A stretch of 35,219 nucleotides of DNA, from positions 1 to 35,219 of the forward strand of contig JAGLDK010000065.1 of the NCBI GenBank assembly GCA_023145615.1, read 5' to 3'. Positions 24,801 to 33,061 of the stretch are shown here, one piece after another. Under the pieces are notes generated by a model, which worked only from the letters and a program-made list of their open reading frames with translations, was not told the origin of the DNA and made no database searches. This stretch comes from Ichthyobacteriaceae bacterium. Its GTDB lineage: Bacteria; Bacteroidota; Bacteroidia; Flavobacteriales; JADGDT01. Positions within the stretch are counted from its first letter, which is position 1. Each line of letters begins with the position of its first letter. Position numbers and translations under genes: made by a program.

Positions 24801-27800
24801 TAGAAATCGAGGTTTAATGATAAATAAAAAGTTTTGGGAAGTTGCTTACCTGTATCAGTTCCCCATGCCCAATCGGCACGTATAAAATACCCAAACATTT
24901 GAGTTCTAGCTCCAATTCCATAACCATACACAAACGAATCATTATTTCTATCAATAGTAACTCGTATTGATTCTCGGTTAATTATTTCGTTATTAGTAGT
25001 ATTTTCTTCCGACCAAGGCGCCACTCCTACCCACGCAGTACCAACATCAAAAAATGGCACCACCTGAAAATGACGCAATACGCTCCAACTTATAGGAGTA
25101 TCAAAAAAGTACTGAATCATAGGAATTCTCACTTCCGAATTAAACAAAGCGAAACTTGTACCGTGGCGTACATTTTGTTTGAATCCCCTCATATTTGTCA
25201 TTAAAGTTTGAAAACCATAATTTATATCAGGCGATGCTGGAACAGTATTATCGAAATTAGATATGGCACTTGGTATAAAACTATTATCAACTCCTCCTAT
25301 ATAATACACCAGTCTTTGAGTTCCTAAAGAAGTACCCATTGCAAATCTGTTTGCCCAAATTACATTCCTATGTATTCGGGTATAATTACGAGCGTCAAAA
25401 CCTAAGTTAATCATTGTTTCGTCTGCACCATTAAATCCTTGATATAATTCGGCAAAGGTTTTTATACGAGTACCTCTATGCAGATTTAAACTATAATTTA
25501 TGGTATTATCAAAAGTATGATCAAGTCGTGTTGTAAAAAAATGATCGTAAGTTATTGGTGCCGATAAACTTTTTTCTTCATGATTTAACAACACATTTTT
25601 ATCTCTACGGTAACCTACCGATAACGAAGCTGACGAAACCGGACTAAAAGGGTAACTTAATTTATACTGAAACTTATTTGTTATTAAATTTACTCTATAA
25701 AAATTATCTCCCAATGGAATCCACTCTGGCTTATTTCCTTCTCCTGGTCCAATAACTCTATATTGACTTCTTCTATAAAACAAATACGATTTATTCCAAC
25801 GTTTTTTTCTAACATCGTATTTTAATTTAAACTCACTATTAGGACTCAATGACAAACCTGCAACCGGATAAAAATCGGTTCTAAAACCTCCAGTTAAAGA
25901 ATTATTATTAAACACATCGGTAAGCTTAACCTCAAACAAACCATTTACTCCCGAACTCATATAAACCGGACCACCTGTAAAAACCTGATAATCTAAATTA
26001 TCGCTCGATTGATCAATTTGCGTAGTTAATTCAGTTGCAAAATATATATTTCTATAAAGTCGTTTATACTTTTCGAACTTGTTTCTTTCTAAAATTTTTA
26101 TTTCAGGATTTAAACTATCAGGAGTAGTAATAAAATTATATCTATCATTAAACCTACCTTCTACCCCATACATATTATATATTTCGGGCTCAAAAACATA
26201 TTTACCAATATTTATAGGATATTGCTTTATATTTAATTTCAGTTCTTGTACCGAACCTTCGTTTGCTTCATTTTTGGTTGTATCAACTAAAGTATATTCA
26301 TGATTGTTTTTAGATATATTAACTAATGCTGATAAATTATCTACTAACTCAATCCTATCCTTATCATCATTATATTTTATAGTAGTGTTTTTATCATCAT
26401 TTATATCATGATTCAAAACAGATCTATTATCACTTTGTAATTTATAATTATCGAATGTAGTACGATAATGAACAATAGTATCAACATGACTAACAATGCT
26501 ATCCATATCAAATACATATTGATTTTGAATATTATGTTCGTCGGTAGCCAAATATATTACACTATTATCTTTATTAAGTTTAGGTATAATTTCGCTTGTA
26601 TATTCCGATTCTGTAGCCTTTTTTAACGTAATAGATTTGTTTTTATAATCATACACAAACAAGTCGGTATAATCTTTTCCTAATGCAAACTTTTTACTTT
26701 TAACAATTTTATTGTTGTATCTGTTAGAACTAAAAACTATATCATTATCTCCGTTTATAAATGCAGGATACAAATCGTCGTACGAGTCTTTTGTAAGATT
26801 TACAAAGGTGTTAGCTTTTAAATTCAATACAAATATATCGGTATATCCATTTTGAGTTGCAGACATAACCAACTTATCTCCCGATTTTGAAAAAGAAATA
26901 CTATTAATTTTTGATAAGCCTCTATACGATTTTTCAAACGAAACTTTCTTTAATTCAGTATCGTATATGTACAAATAAATAAGCCCTTTTTTTTCTGCAA
27001 CCATTGCAATATGTTTATTATCGGGATGCCAACTTATTATAGGATACGATAAATCTTCGTTTTGAGTAATTCTATATCCTCCTTTAAATACCTTTTCTCG
27101 TTTTTTAGTTTTCGTATTAAATGTATAAACATTAAATAGCCCCATACTATTTGTGGTATAGGCAATTAAAGAATTATCCGAATTTGTTGAAAGTTGAAAA
27201 ATCCGCTCTTCATTTCTCGATTTTGCAACTTCGTTTGGTAGATTTTCTATTTTTTCAGAAAGGTCTATTTTAAAAATTTCAGAATAGTAATCAAGCCAAT
27301 TTTCCCTGATAGTTTTGTAGTCAATTCCAAGTACCGATTCAAATCCAACTTTAATATCTCTGGTAGTGTAAGTCATTAACACCACCATAGGAATAATTTC
27401 TTCGCCGTATCTGTGCGATAAATAATTCCATATTGAATAACCTAAAACTTGAGATTTTTCAACTGAAAAAGAATTGAAATTATCAATATTTTCATAAATC
27501 AAACCATCTCTCATTCTAGCTTCAAGCTCAGCTTTGTTATCGGTTTCCGACATATATAAAATCAATCCATCGGCAAACCAAGTTGGTAACGATAAGTTTC
27601 TATAAGTTTCAAGTCCTTTTTTAAAATCACCGCCTGCAACCATATAATTAAGTAGCATTTCGGTAATTCCGGCTCTTAACTGTACTTTTAAATCTTTACG
27701 CAAACCAGTTCCATAAACAAAAAGTTTATTACCATTTATACTTGTAACTCCTCCTACATTATAAGCCTGACTTGAATTATCGTTTAAATTGCTTTGTTTT

Positions 27801-28126
27801 AATTCGGTAAGTGAGTTGTAACAAACAACCTGAAACCTCTCGGTAAAATCAACATGAAAAAAATCGGAAAGTTCTTTTAGTTCATCTTTTAATATTGCAG
27901 TAACATATTGGGCATTTCTATTTCCTCGATGATAATAAAAAACATCATATTGAGGCAAACGATAAAAATTCCAATTAAAATTTTGATAAACTACTCTGTT
28001 TTTTCCAAATTCTTGTTGAACTCCATAAAAAAACTGCCCCTTTGCAGGAGTGTATATCATTAACATAAACACTACAAGTGCCATATTAAATAATAATTTC
28101 GACTTTTTATCAGTATAGTTTTTCAA
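24800..28126 (-). CDS. Exported protein: degenerate peptidase-MA domain, TolB-like beta-propeller, outer-membrane barrel
   Basis: This 1108-residue envelope protein has a signal peptide (about 1-30, ending PAKGQ). Residues about 35-275 resemble the peptidase MA gluzincin fold (YDVFYYHRGN, then LPTWFADGLILYMSE), but the zinc HExxH is replaced by GITEML, so it should be inactive. Residues about 290-560 hold WD40/TolB-like blades (ISWHPDNKHIAMVAEKKGLIY, INSISFSKSGDKLVMSATQ, YDDLYPAFINGDNDIVFSSN). A less ordered stretch follows. The last 420 residues form a surface-antigen-type barrel, ending FYLSLNLDF with a terminal Phe. Annotators often call such proteins TolB-like. The TTG start directly after an in-frame TAA is preferred: the first ATG (residue 15) would leave a signal peptide without its basic N-region. 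Role unknown; perhaps outer-membrane export or sensing. Confidence 0.75.
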   Translation of the reverse strand: MKNYTDKKSKLLFNMALVVFMLMIYTPAKGQFFYGVQQEFGKNRVVYQNFNWNFYRLPQYDVFYYHRGNRNAQYVTAILKDELKELSDFFHVDFTERFQVVCYNSLTELKQSNLNDNSSQAYNVGGVTSINGNKLFVYGTGLRKDLKVQLRAGITEMLLNYMVAGGDFKKGLETYRNLSLPTWFADGLILYMSETDNKAELEARMRDGLIYENIDNFNSFSVEKSQVLGYSIWNYLSHRYGEEIIPMVVLMTYTTRDIKVGFESVLGIDYKTIRENWLDYYSEIFKIDLSEKIENLPNEVAKSRNEERIFQLSTNSDNSLIAYTTNSMGLFNVYTFNTKTKKREKVFKGGYRITQNEDLSYPIISWHPDNKHIAMVAEKKGLIYLYIYDTELKKVSFEKSYRGLSKINSISFSKSGDKLVMSATQNGYTDIFVLNLKANTFVNLTKDSYDDLYPAFINGDNDIVFSSNRYNNKIVKSKKFALGKDYTDLFVYDYKNKSITLKKATESEYTSEIIPKLNKDNSVIYLATDEHNIQNQYVFDMDSIVSHVDTIVHYRTTFDNYKLQSDNRSVLNHDINDDKNTTIKYNDDKDRIELVDNLSALVNISKNNHEYTLVDTTKNEANEGSVQELKLNIKQYPINIGKYVFEPEIYNMYGVEGRFNDRYNFITTPDSLNPEIKILERNKFEKYKRLYRNIYFATELTTQIDQSSDNLDYQVFTGGPVYMSSGVNGLFEVKLTDVFNNNSLTGGFRTDFYPVAGLSLSPNSEFKLKYDVRKKRWNKSYLFYRRSQYRVIGPGEGNKPEWIPLGDNFYRVNLITNKFQYKLSYPFSPVSSASLSVGYRRDKNVLLNHEEKSLSAPITYDHFFTTRLDHTFDNTINYSLNLHRGTRIKTFAELYQGFNGADETMINLGFDARNYTRIHRNVIWANRFAMGTSLGTQRLVYYIGGVDNSFIPSAISNFDNTVPASPDINYGFQTLMTNMRGFKQNVRHGTSFALFNSEVRIPMIQYFFDTPISWSVLRHFQVVPFFDVGTAWVGVAPWSEENTTNNEIINRESIRVTIDRNNDSFVYGYGIGARTQMFGYFIRADWAWGTDTGKQLPKTFYLSLNLDF

Positions 28127-28451
28127 TTAGTAGGTAATTTTATTGGGTAGTATTGAAGATACTATCTATTACTGAAAAAACCTATTTAGCACAAATAAAA
28201 ACGCATTAAATAAATAGTTTTTAACACATTAGATAAATAATTAATGCTAAATTATGTTTTATAACACCTTATAACAAAACTTATTTAAAAAGAGTATTTA
28301 TTAGTTGAATATAAGTGTATTATAGTTTGTTTTTTTCAATAGTAATGTACAATTAAATGTAATGAAAACATGCAGTATTAAAACCCACAATAATTCAATA
28401 TATAACATTGTAAATAGTTAAGCAACTATTAATTTGTTAATCAAAAACTCA
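28127..28451. other. Intergenic region without recognisable features
   Basis: This 325-base AT-rich gap lies between the propeller-barrel gene and the MetA-like gene, both on the minus strand. I see no ORF, clear terminator or consensus promoter. The spacing suggests the two are separate transcription units. Confidence 0.4.
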
Positions 28452-29324
28452 TTAATTTCTTCCTCTTTGATTTCTCGGTATAAATGGATCAGTTATTACT
28501 TCGGCACCAACAGGATTATTAAATTTAATTCCATTAAATCTCCATGAAAAACCTAACGATACATACCATTCTTTTTCTACTAAATTTGTATTAAGACCTC
28601 CAAAAACATCAAGTTGAAAATTTCTTTTTACCAAATAAGCCAAACCTCCATCAAAATAATTTCTGTATAAATTATCATCACCAAAATGAAGCTCTCCTTT
28701 ATTTTCAATAAACACTGATAAACGTGGCAATATTGTTTTTATTAATGTGAAGGTGTATGATAGGCTGGGCATATAAATTAATTTTTCGATGTTTATGTTT
28801 GAAATAAATACCCAGTTTTTTTCGAAATCGTGTTGAGTTAATACCGAAAAATTTACATCTCCAAAATAACGCACCTGTTCATAATCGTAATACATTGCAC
28901 TACCCTTAAATCCAATTGTTGGTATATATCCGCTACCTTCGTTTATTCGGTAAACAGCACCTACCATAATAGGTGTAGTAGAAAAATCAAACTTAGTAAT
29001 ATTTGTTTCATCATTTAAATTAATTGTCATCATACTTTCGGAAAGCCCAACACTACCAAAAAACTCTAATTGAGAGTTTCTTGTATATCTAAATAAAGTT
29101 TGCAAACCAATTTTTTTAAATGATCCAATAACAACATCATTAGCTAGTAAGTTTTTACTGTGATACATCAACCCCGATTCAACTTGCATCATACCAACCC
29201 CTGGATTGTAAGGAGAGAATGAAAAGCTAGGACGATTTGAATTTATTACATCGGTAAGTTGTTGAGAAAAAATATTAGTAGAAAATAAAAAAGCAAAAGA
29301 TGCCAATAATAAAAATTTATGCAT
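28452..29324 (-). CDS. Outer-membrane protein of the MetA-like (Phenol_MetA_deg) family
   Basis: This 290-residue protein has a signal peptide ending STNIFSQ. The mature start TDVINSNRPSFSFSPYNPGVGMMQVESGLMY matches the Phenol_MetA_deg/transporter family pattern (DRPS-S-SP--VG-G--Q-E-G). The rest reads as alternating barrel strands (LQTLFRYTRNSQLEFFGSVGLSE, PIMVGAVYRIN, LSYTFTLIKTILPRLSVFIENKGEL, WYVSLGFSWRF). The family is broadly distributed and mostly without known substrate. After the last strand (SLGFSWRFNG) there are about 25 residues (PVGAEVITDPFIPRNQRGRN), which is unusual for a barrel. The gene appears monocistronic, with a TATTTTTG -7 element 29 bases upstream. Confidence 0.72.
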   Translation of the reverse strand: MHKFLLLASFAFLFSTNIFSQQLTDVINSNRPSFSFSPYNPGVGMMQVESGLMYHSKNLLANDVVIGSFKKIGLQTLFRYTRNSQLEFFGSVGLSESMMTINLNDETNITKFDFSTTPIMVGAVYRINEGSGYIPTIGFKGSAMYYDYEQVRYFGDVNFSVLTQHDFEKNWVFISNINIEKLIYMPSLSYTFTLIKTILPRLSVFIENKGELHFGDDNLYRNYFDGGLAYLVKRNFQLDVFGGLNTNLVEKEWYVSLGFSWRFNGIKFNNPVGAEVITDPFIPRNQRGRN

Positions 29325-29352
29325 TACAATAATGAGTTTGTTTAGTAAAAAG

Positions 29353-29360
29353 CAAAAATA
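29353..29360 (-). promoter_or_regulatory. Candidate -7 element (TATTTTTG) for the MetA-like gene
   Basis: The minus strand reads TATTTTTG, a full match to TAnnTTTG, 29 bases before the ATG at 29324. It overlaps the U-tract of the terminator at 29363-29389. No TTTG -33 element is seen. Confidence 0.4.
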
Positions 29361-29362
29361 GA

Positions 29363-29389
29363 AAAAGCCACATATTAAATGTGGCTTTT
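29363..29389 (-). terminator. Terminator upstream of the MetA-like gene
   Basis: Perfect 11-base arms (AAAAGCCACAT / ATGTGGCTTTT) with a 5-base loop are followed on the minus strand by TTCTATTTTTG. It can only end a minus-strand transcript arriving from the 29400-29970 gap, where a 35-residue ORF lies. On the plus strand there is no upstream gene to end. Confidence 0.7.
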
Positions 29390-29550
29390 GCGTGTATTTT
29401 TTTTATCGAAACTAATAAATAAATTTATAGTTTCTACAAAATATTTTATTGTTCATAGCAGACCTTCATTATTATATAATCTGGAGCATTAATAAGATGG
29501 AATGCTTTAATTAAGTGTAAAAGTATTACAAAATTTTGCTTATTAAATTA

Positions 29551-29658
29551 TTAAAATAAACCTGTGATTTTTAATACCACATATAAAAAATACATGAATA
29601 AACCACCTACTGCAATGTTTACTACTTTTACAACCACATCATCGAAAAAATTATGCAT
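29551..29658 (-). CDS. Candidate 35-residue membrane microprotein
   Basis: This ORF is too short for the track. It reads ATG to TAA on the minus strand: MHNFFDDVVVKVVNIAVGGL, then a run to KITGLF. A short polar start with two Asp leads into a hydrophobic helix of about 22 residues (VVNIAVGGLFMYFLYVVLKI) with a Lys near the end, an ordinary layout for a single-pass small membrane protein. It lies in a 650-base gap between acpH and the MetA-like gene, and a terminator on the same strand follows 162 bases after the stop. I see no consensus promoter and no known family. It could also be chance in AT-rich DNA. Confidence 0.4.
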   Translation of the reverse strand: MHNFFDDVVVKVVNIAVGGLFMYFLYVVLKITGLF

Positions 29659-29973
29659 AACTTTTGATTTATAGGTTAATAAAAAACACTAGAACTTACA
29701 TATTGTAACCTCTAATACTTCTAAGGTAGTAAAAAAAGATTACAATACTAAGTATTTAGTTATTAATATGTTGTACGTCATATTAACCTGATACTACACA
29801 CGTGTAAGTATCTGCAAACTAGATAATTACAATTGCAATCTCAATAAACACAACAGTTACAATCTAAAACACTCACTATTAAATTAACAAATATTCATAA
29901 GTTATTAAAAAATAAAATCACATTTAAAAACATATGCTTCAACATATTAACTTTAAAAATATAGTTAATTTAA
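29659..29973. other. Intergenic region upstream of the 35-residue ORF
   Basis: This 315-base AT-rich stretch lies downstream of acpH. It contains a loose inverted repeat (TATTGTAA at about 29700 and TTACAATA at about 29740) but no ORF, clear promoter or terminator. Confidence 0.4.
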
Positions 29974-30561
29974 TTATAGATTTAACTTTATATGCTCTTT
30001 CGAAAACTCTATTATCTCAGGAAAAAACTCATCAAAATCATTACTAAAATCGTTATAGTATTCTTCTAAATCTTCAACCGAATACTCTAAATTATCGGCA
30101 TATTTACTCCTATTAGATATACCTTTTAAATAACGAGTTAAATCATCTAAGTTTTTATAATTATAAAGCCAATTACCTTCTTTCATAAATTTAAATGCAT
30201 ACTGAAAATTAGCAGGCAGTATATTTATATTGTCTTCTAAAATAGAATACACATTATTTGTATAATCTAATAAATCAGTATCATGATACTTACTCCATTT
30301 TACCGCCAGTATATGATCGAAAAACATATCGTTAATAACAAAACGGTATTTATTGTATTTTGGATTTATACGATATACACTTTTTTTAAAAACCGGATGC
30401 TTATCGGTAAACTCATCTATTTTACGATGTAAAATTATACCCTCTTTTATTTCTGACGAAAAATTGTGCATAGCTTTTCCTTTTACAAAATCGCCTATAA
30501 AATTACCGATTAAAATACCTGGATTATTGAATGATAAATACGAATGTGCCAAAAAATTCAT
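29974..30561 (-). CDS. acpH: Acyl carrier protein phosphodiesterase (DUF479)
   Basis: This 195-residue protein matches the AcpH family, which removes the 4'-phosphopantetheine prosthetic group from holo-ACP. The start MNFLAHSYLSF and the block LIGNFIGDFVKGK (about 17-29) are diagnostic. EIKEGIILHRKIDEFTDKHP (about 37-56) carries the HR-ID metal site related to HD-domain enzymes, and FVINDMFFDHILAVKW (about 75-90) is the third block. Length is normal. It follows mutS2 by 135 bases on the same strand, and the two may be co-transcribed. Confidence 0.88.
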   Translation of the reverse strand: MNFLAHSYLSFNNPGILIGNFIGDFVKGKAMHNFSSEIKEGIILHRKIDEFTDKHPVFKKSVYRINPKYNKYRFVINDMFFDHILAVKWSKYHDTDLLDYTNNVYSILEDNINILPANFQYAFKFMKEGNWLYNYKNLDDLTRYLKGISNRSKYADNLEYSVEDLEEYYNDFSNDFDEFFPEIIEFSKEHIKLNL

Positions 30562-30696
30562 TTGTTTTATTATTTTACAAGTTTAAAAATAAGTAAATGC
30601 ATTTATTAGTTTAATATAAGAGTAGTATTTATAGCTTTAGCAGACATTAGTAGAATACTAGTATAATAACTATTAGTAAGTTAAACACCGCTAAAA

Positions 30697-32886
30697 TTAT
30701 CTTTTAGCAGCATTTACCAACTCTAATCTATCTAAATTTACAATGGTTGTAAAACTTCCGTAATTTAAAGTTGCTTTTTTCCTTTCAATTCTTTCAATAG
30801 TTCCATAAGATACACTTCCGGTTATTCGGGCTGTATCACCAATTTTAAGAGTGTATTTAGGTTTTGGCGGATTTATAGCTTCTGCTTTTTTCTTTTCAAT
30901 TTTCTTTTCTCTAATTACTGCTATTTTTTCTTCCATTTCCTTAGCTACTTCCTCTTTCTTTTTTACAATAGCTACTTGCTTTTTCTTCGATTCTTTATTT
31001 ACCTTTAGTTGATCTCTTTTCTTTGCATTTTCCATTTCTGCAATTTTCAACGTTTCGGTAAATAATTTTTTCTTATTAGGTTTCTGAAAATACTCATCAA
31101 TTATTGAACCTAATTTTTTACCAAGAGTAATTGTTTTTGCTTGAGTATCGAATTGTTCCTGATAATTTTCGAGTTTATCGGCAATTTTACCACTTATGCT
31201 TTCGTACTTTTTTATTTTCTCGCTTGCTTCAATTTCTTTCGATACAAGACTATTGTTAGTAGTTTCCATTTTCGAACGCTCTTTCTGCAATTTGGCTATG
31301 GTTTTATCAAGCCTAACATTTTCGGTATTTACCTTTTTCTTTGCTCTGTTTATCAACCTAAATGGAATGCCATTTTTTTGAGCAACCTCGAATGTAAAAG
31401 AACTACCAGCCTGACCAACATGTAGCTTAAATAGTGGCTCTAAAGTTTTTTCGTTAAAAAGCATATTGGCGTTTATTGCCTCAGGCATTTCCTCAACCAA
31501 CACCTTTATATTTGTATAATGCGTGGTTATAACTCCGTAAGCACCTTTTTCGTAAAACTCCTCTAAAAACACCTCGGCCAAAGCTCCACCAAGCTCAGGA
31601 TCGGAACCTGTACCAAATTCATCAATTAAAAACAGAGTATTTTTATCTACATTTCTCAAAAAATGATTCATGTTTTTTAATCTGTACGAATAAGTACTTA
31701 AATGATTTTCTATTGATTGATTATCTCCTATATCAGTTAAAATTTTATCGAAAAAGCACATTGTTGATTTTTCATCAATAGGAACTAAAATTCCACTTTG
31801 CAACATTACTTGTATTAAACCCAATGTTTTTAAGGTGATACTTTTACCACCAGCATTTGGTCCGGAAACAACTATAATTCTTTGGTTTTCAGTTAATTTT
31901 ATACTCTGAGGAATGGTTTCGGATTTCGATGCTTTATTATTCAGAAATAAAATAGGGTGATAAGCATCAATCAATTCCATTTTTTTATCGGAATTAATTT
32001 TAGGCAAACAAGCATTTATTTCTTTTGCATAAACCGATTTCGATCGTAATACATCAAGCTTAACTAATAACACTAAATAGTTATTTAAAAGCTCTTTATG
32101 TGGACGTAGTAAATTGGTTAACAGCTTAAGTATTCTAACAACTTCTTTCTTTTCCTCGTATTGTAACGACGCTAATTCTCGGGTAAGATTAAGCACACTG
32201 TTGGGCTCAATAAAAACAATACTACCCGAACGTGATGATCCCATTAAATTACCATCAACTTTTTTTCGAAACTCGGCTTTTACAGCTAGCACCCTTTTAT
32301 TTTCAATAACCGACTCTCTAATATCATCTAAATATCCCGACTGTGAATATCGAGATAAGGCATGCTGAAAATTTTTATCAATGTTTTTTCTAACCTCTCC
32401 CATGCTTTTTCTAATACCATGCAGGGTTGTTGTTGCATTATCTTTTAACTCTCCAAACCTGTTGAATACTGTAAAAATAGCTTCCGTAATTTCTTTAGTA
32501 AAAATTACATTTTCGGAAAGTAATTTTAAGCTTGGATAATGATCTTTAAATTTTTCTAAAAACTTAATTAAATCGTTTACTGTTTCAGAAACAGAAGCAA
32601 TATTTAAATACGATTTTTCTTCTAAAAAAGTATTTTCAATACCTAATAATTTTATGTCGTTGGTAATATCCTCAAAATCATGATTAGGAATACGATTTTC
32701 GGTAGAGTATGATTTTAAATATTCATCAACTTGCTTTAACTCTATCTCTAGTTCTTCAATATCTAAAAAAGTAGTTATTTCTCTTGAAGCATTTTTACCC
32801 AATATCGAATGACATCTACTTTCTATTTGAGATATAATTTGATCAAATTCAAGATCTTTCAGAGTTTCTTTAGATATTTTTTTCAT
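30697..32886 (-). CDS. mutS2: MutS2-family DNA-binding ATPase lacking the Smr domain
   Basis: This 729-residue MutS2-type protein belongs to a family that acts on branched DNA to suppress recombination and, in Firmicutes, rescues collided ribosomes. The N-terminus MKKISKETLKDLEFDQIISQ and the clamp helices (about 150-310) fit the family. The ATPase has Walker A VVSGPNAGGKSITLKTL (about 343-359), Walker B TLFLIDEFGTGSDP (about 418-431) and the switch His in VITTHYTNIK. A long charged coiled coil (about 510-660) leads to a KOW-like domain (LKIGDTARITGSVSYGTIERI), where the protein ends. The C-terminal Smr nuclease domain (about 80 residues) of canonical MutS2 is absent, with no remnant after the stop. 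Smr-less forms are known in Bacteroidota. A TAAATTTG -7 element lies 25 bases upstream. Confidence 0.9.
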   Translation of the reverse strand: MKKISKETLKDLEFDQIISQIESRCHSILGKNASREITTFLDIEELEIELKQVDEYLKSYSTENRIPNHDFEDITNDIKLLGIENTFLEEKSYLNIASVSETVNDLIKFLEKFKDHYPSLKLLSENVIFTKEITEAIFTVFNRFGELKDNATTTLHGIRKSMGEVRKNIDKNFQHALSRYSQSGYLDDIRESVIENKRVLAVKAEFRKKVDGNLMGSSRSGSIVFIEPNSVLNLTRELASLQYEEKKEVVRILKLLTNLLRPHKELLNNYLVLLVKLDVLRSKSVYAKEINACLPKINSDKKMELIDAYHPILFLNNKASKSETIPQSIKLTENQRIIVVSGPNAGGKSITLKTLGLIQVMLQSGILVPIDEKSTMCFFDKILTDIGDNQSIENHLSTYSYRLKNMNHFLRNVDKNTLFLIDEFGTGSDPELGGALAEVFLEEFYEKGAYGVITTHYTNIKVLVEEMPEAINANMLFNEKTLEPLFKLHVGQAGSSFTFEVAQKNGIPFRLINRAKKKVNTENVRLDKTIAKLQKERSKMETTNNSLVSKEIEASEKIKKYESISGKIADKLENYQEQFDTQAKTITLGKKLGSIIDEYFQKPNKKKLFTETLKIAEMENAKKRDQLKVNKESKKKQVAIVKKKEEVAKEMEEKIAVIREKKIEKKKAEAINPPKPKYTLKIGDTARITGSVSYGTIERIERKKATLNYGSFTTIVNLDRLELVNAAKR

Positions 32887-32910
32887 ATATAGCTACTTGT
32901 TAATTTCATG

Positions 32911-32918
32911 CAAATTTA
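32911..32918 (-). promoter_or_regulatory. Candidate -7 element (TAAATTTG) for mutS2
   Basis: The minus strand reads TAAATTTG, matching TAnnTTTG, 25 bases before the ATG at 32886. No TTTG -33 partner is evident. Confidence 0.4.
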
Positions 32919-32980
32919 GTGTTTCTTTTTTATTTTAAATAACCAATAATTTATGGTTATTTAACTACACCATAAACCAT

Positions 32981-33018
32981 AAAAAAAGCCCATACAAAAA
33001 TATGTATGAGCTTTTTTT
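32981..33018 (-). terminator. Intrinsic terminator of the polysaccharide deacetylase gene
   Basis: Arms AAAAAAAGCCCATAC / GTATGAGCTTTTTTT pair with one mismatch across an 8-base loop, and both flanks give A/T tracts. It lies 43 bases after the stop of the deacetylase gene and separates it from mutS2. Confidence 0.8.
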
Positions 33019-33061
33019 ATTTGATTCTAAGTTATAAAATAGTTTTGAGTTTCAATAAAAA

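Noticed and set aside
30689-30708. Hairpin GCTAAAA/TTTTAGC at the end of mutS2
   Set aside because: It overlaps the last codons, is AT-rich and lacks a U-tract, so it is not supported as a terminator.
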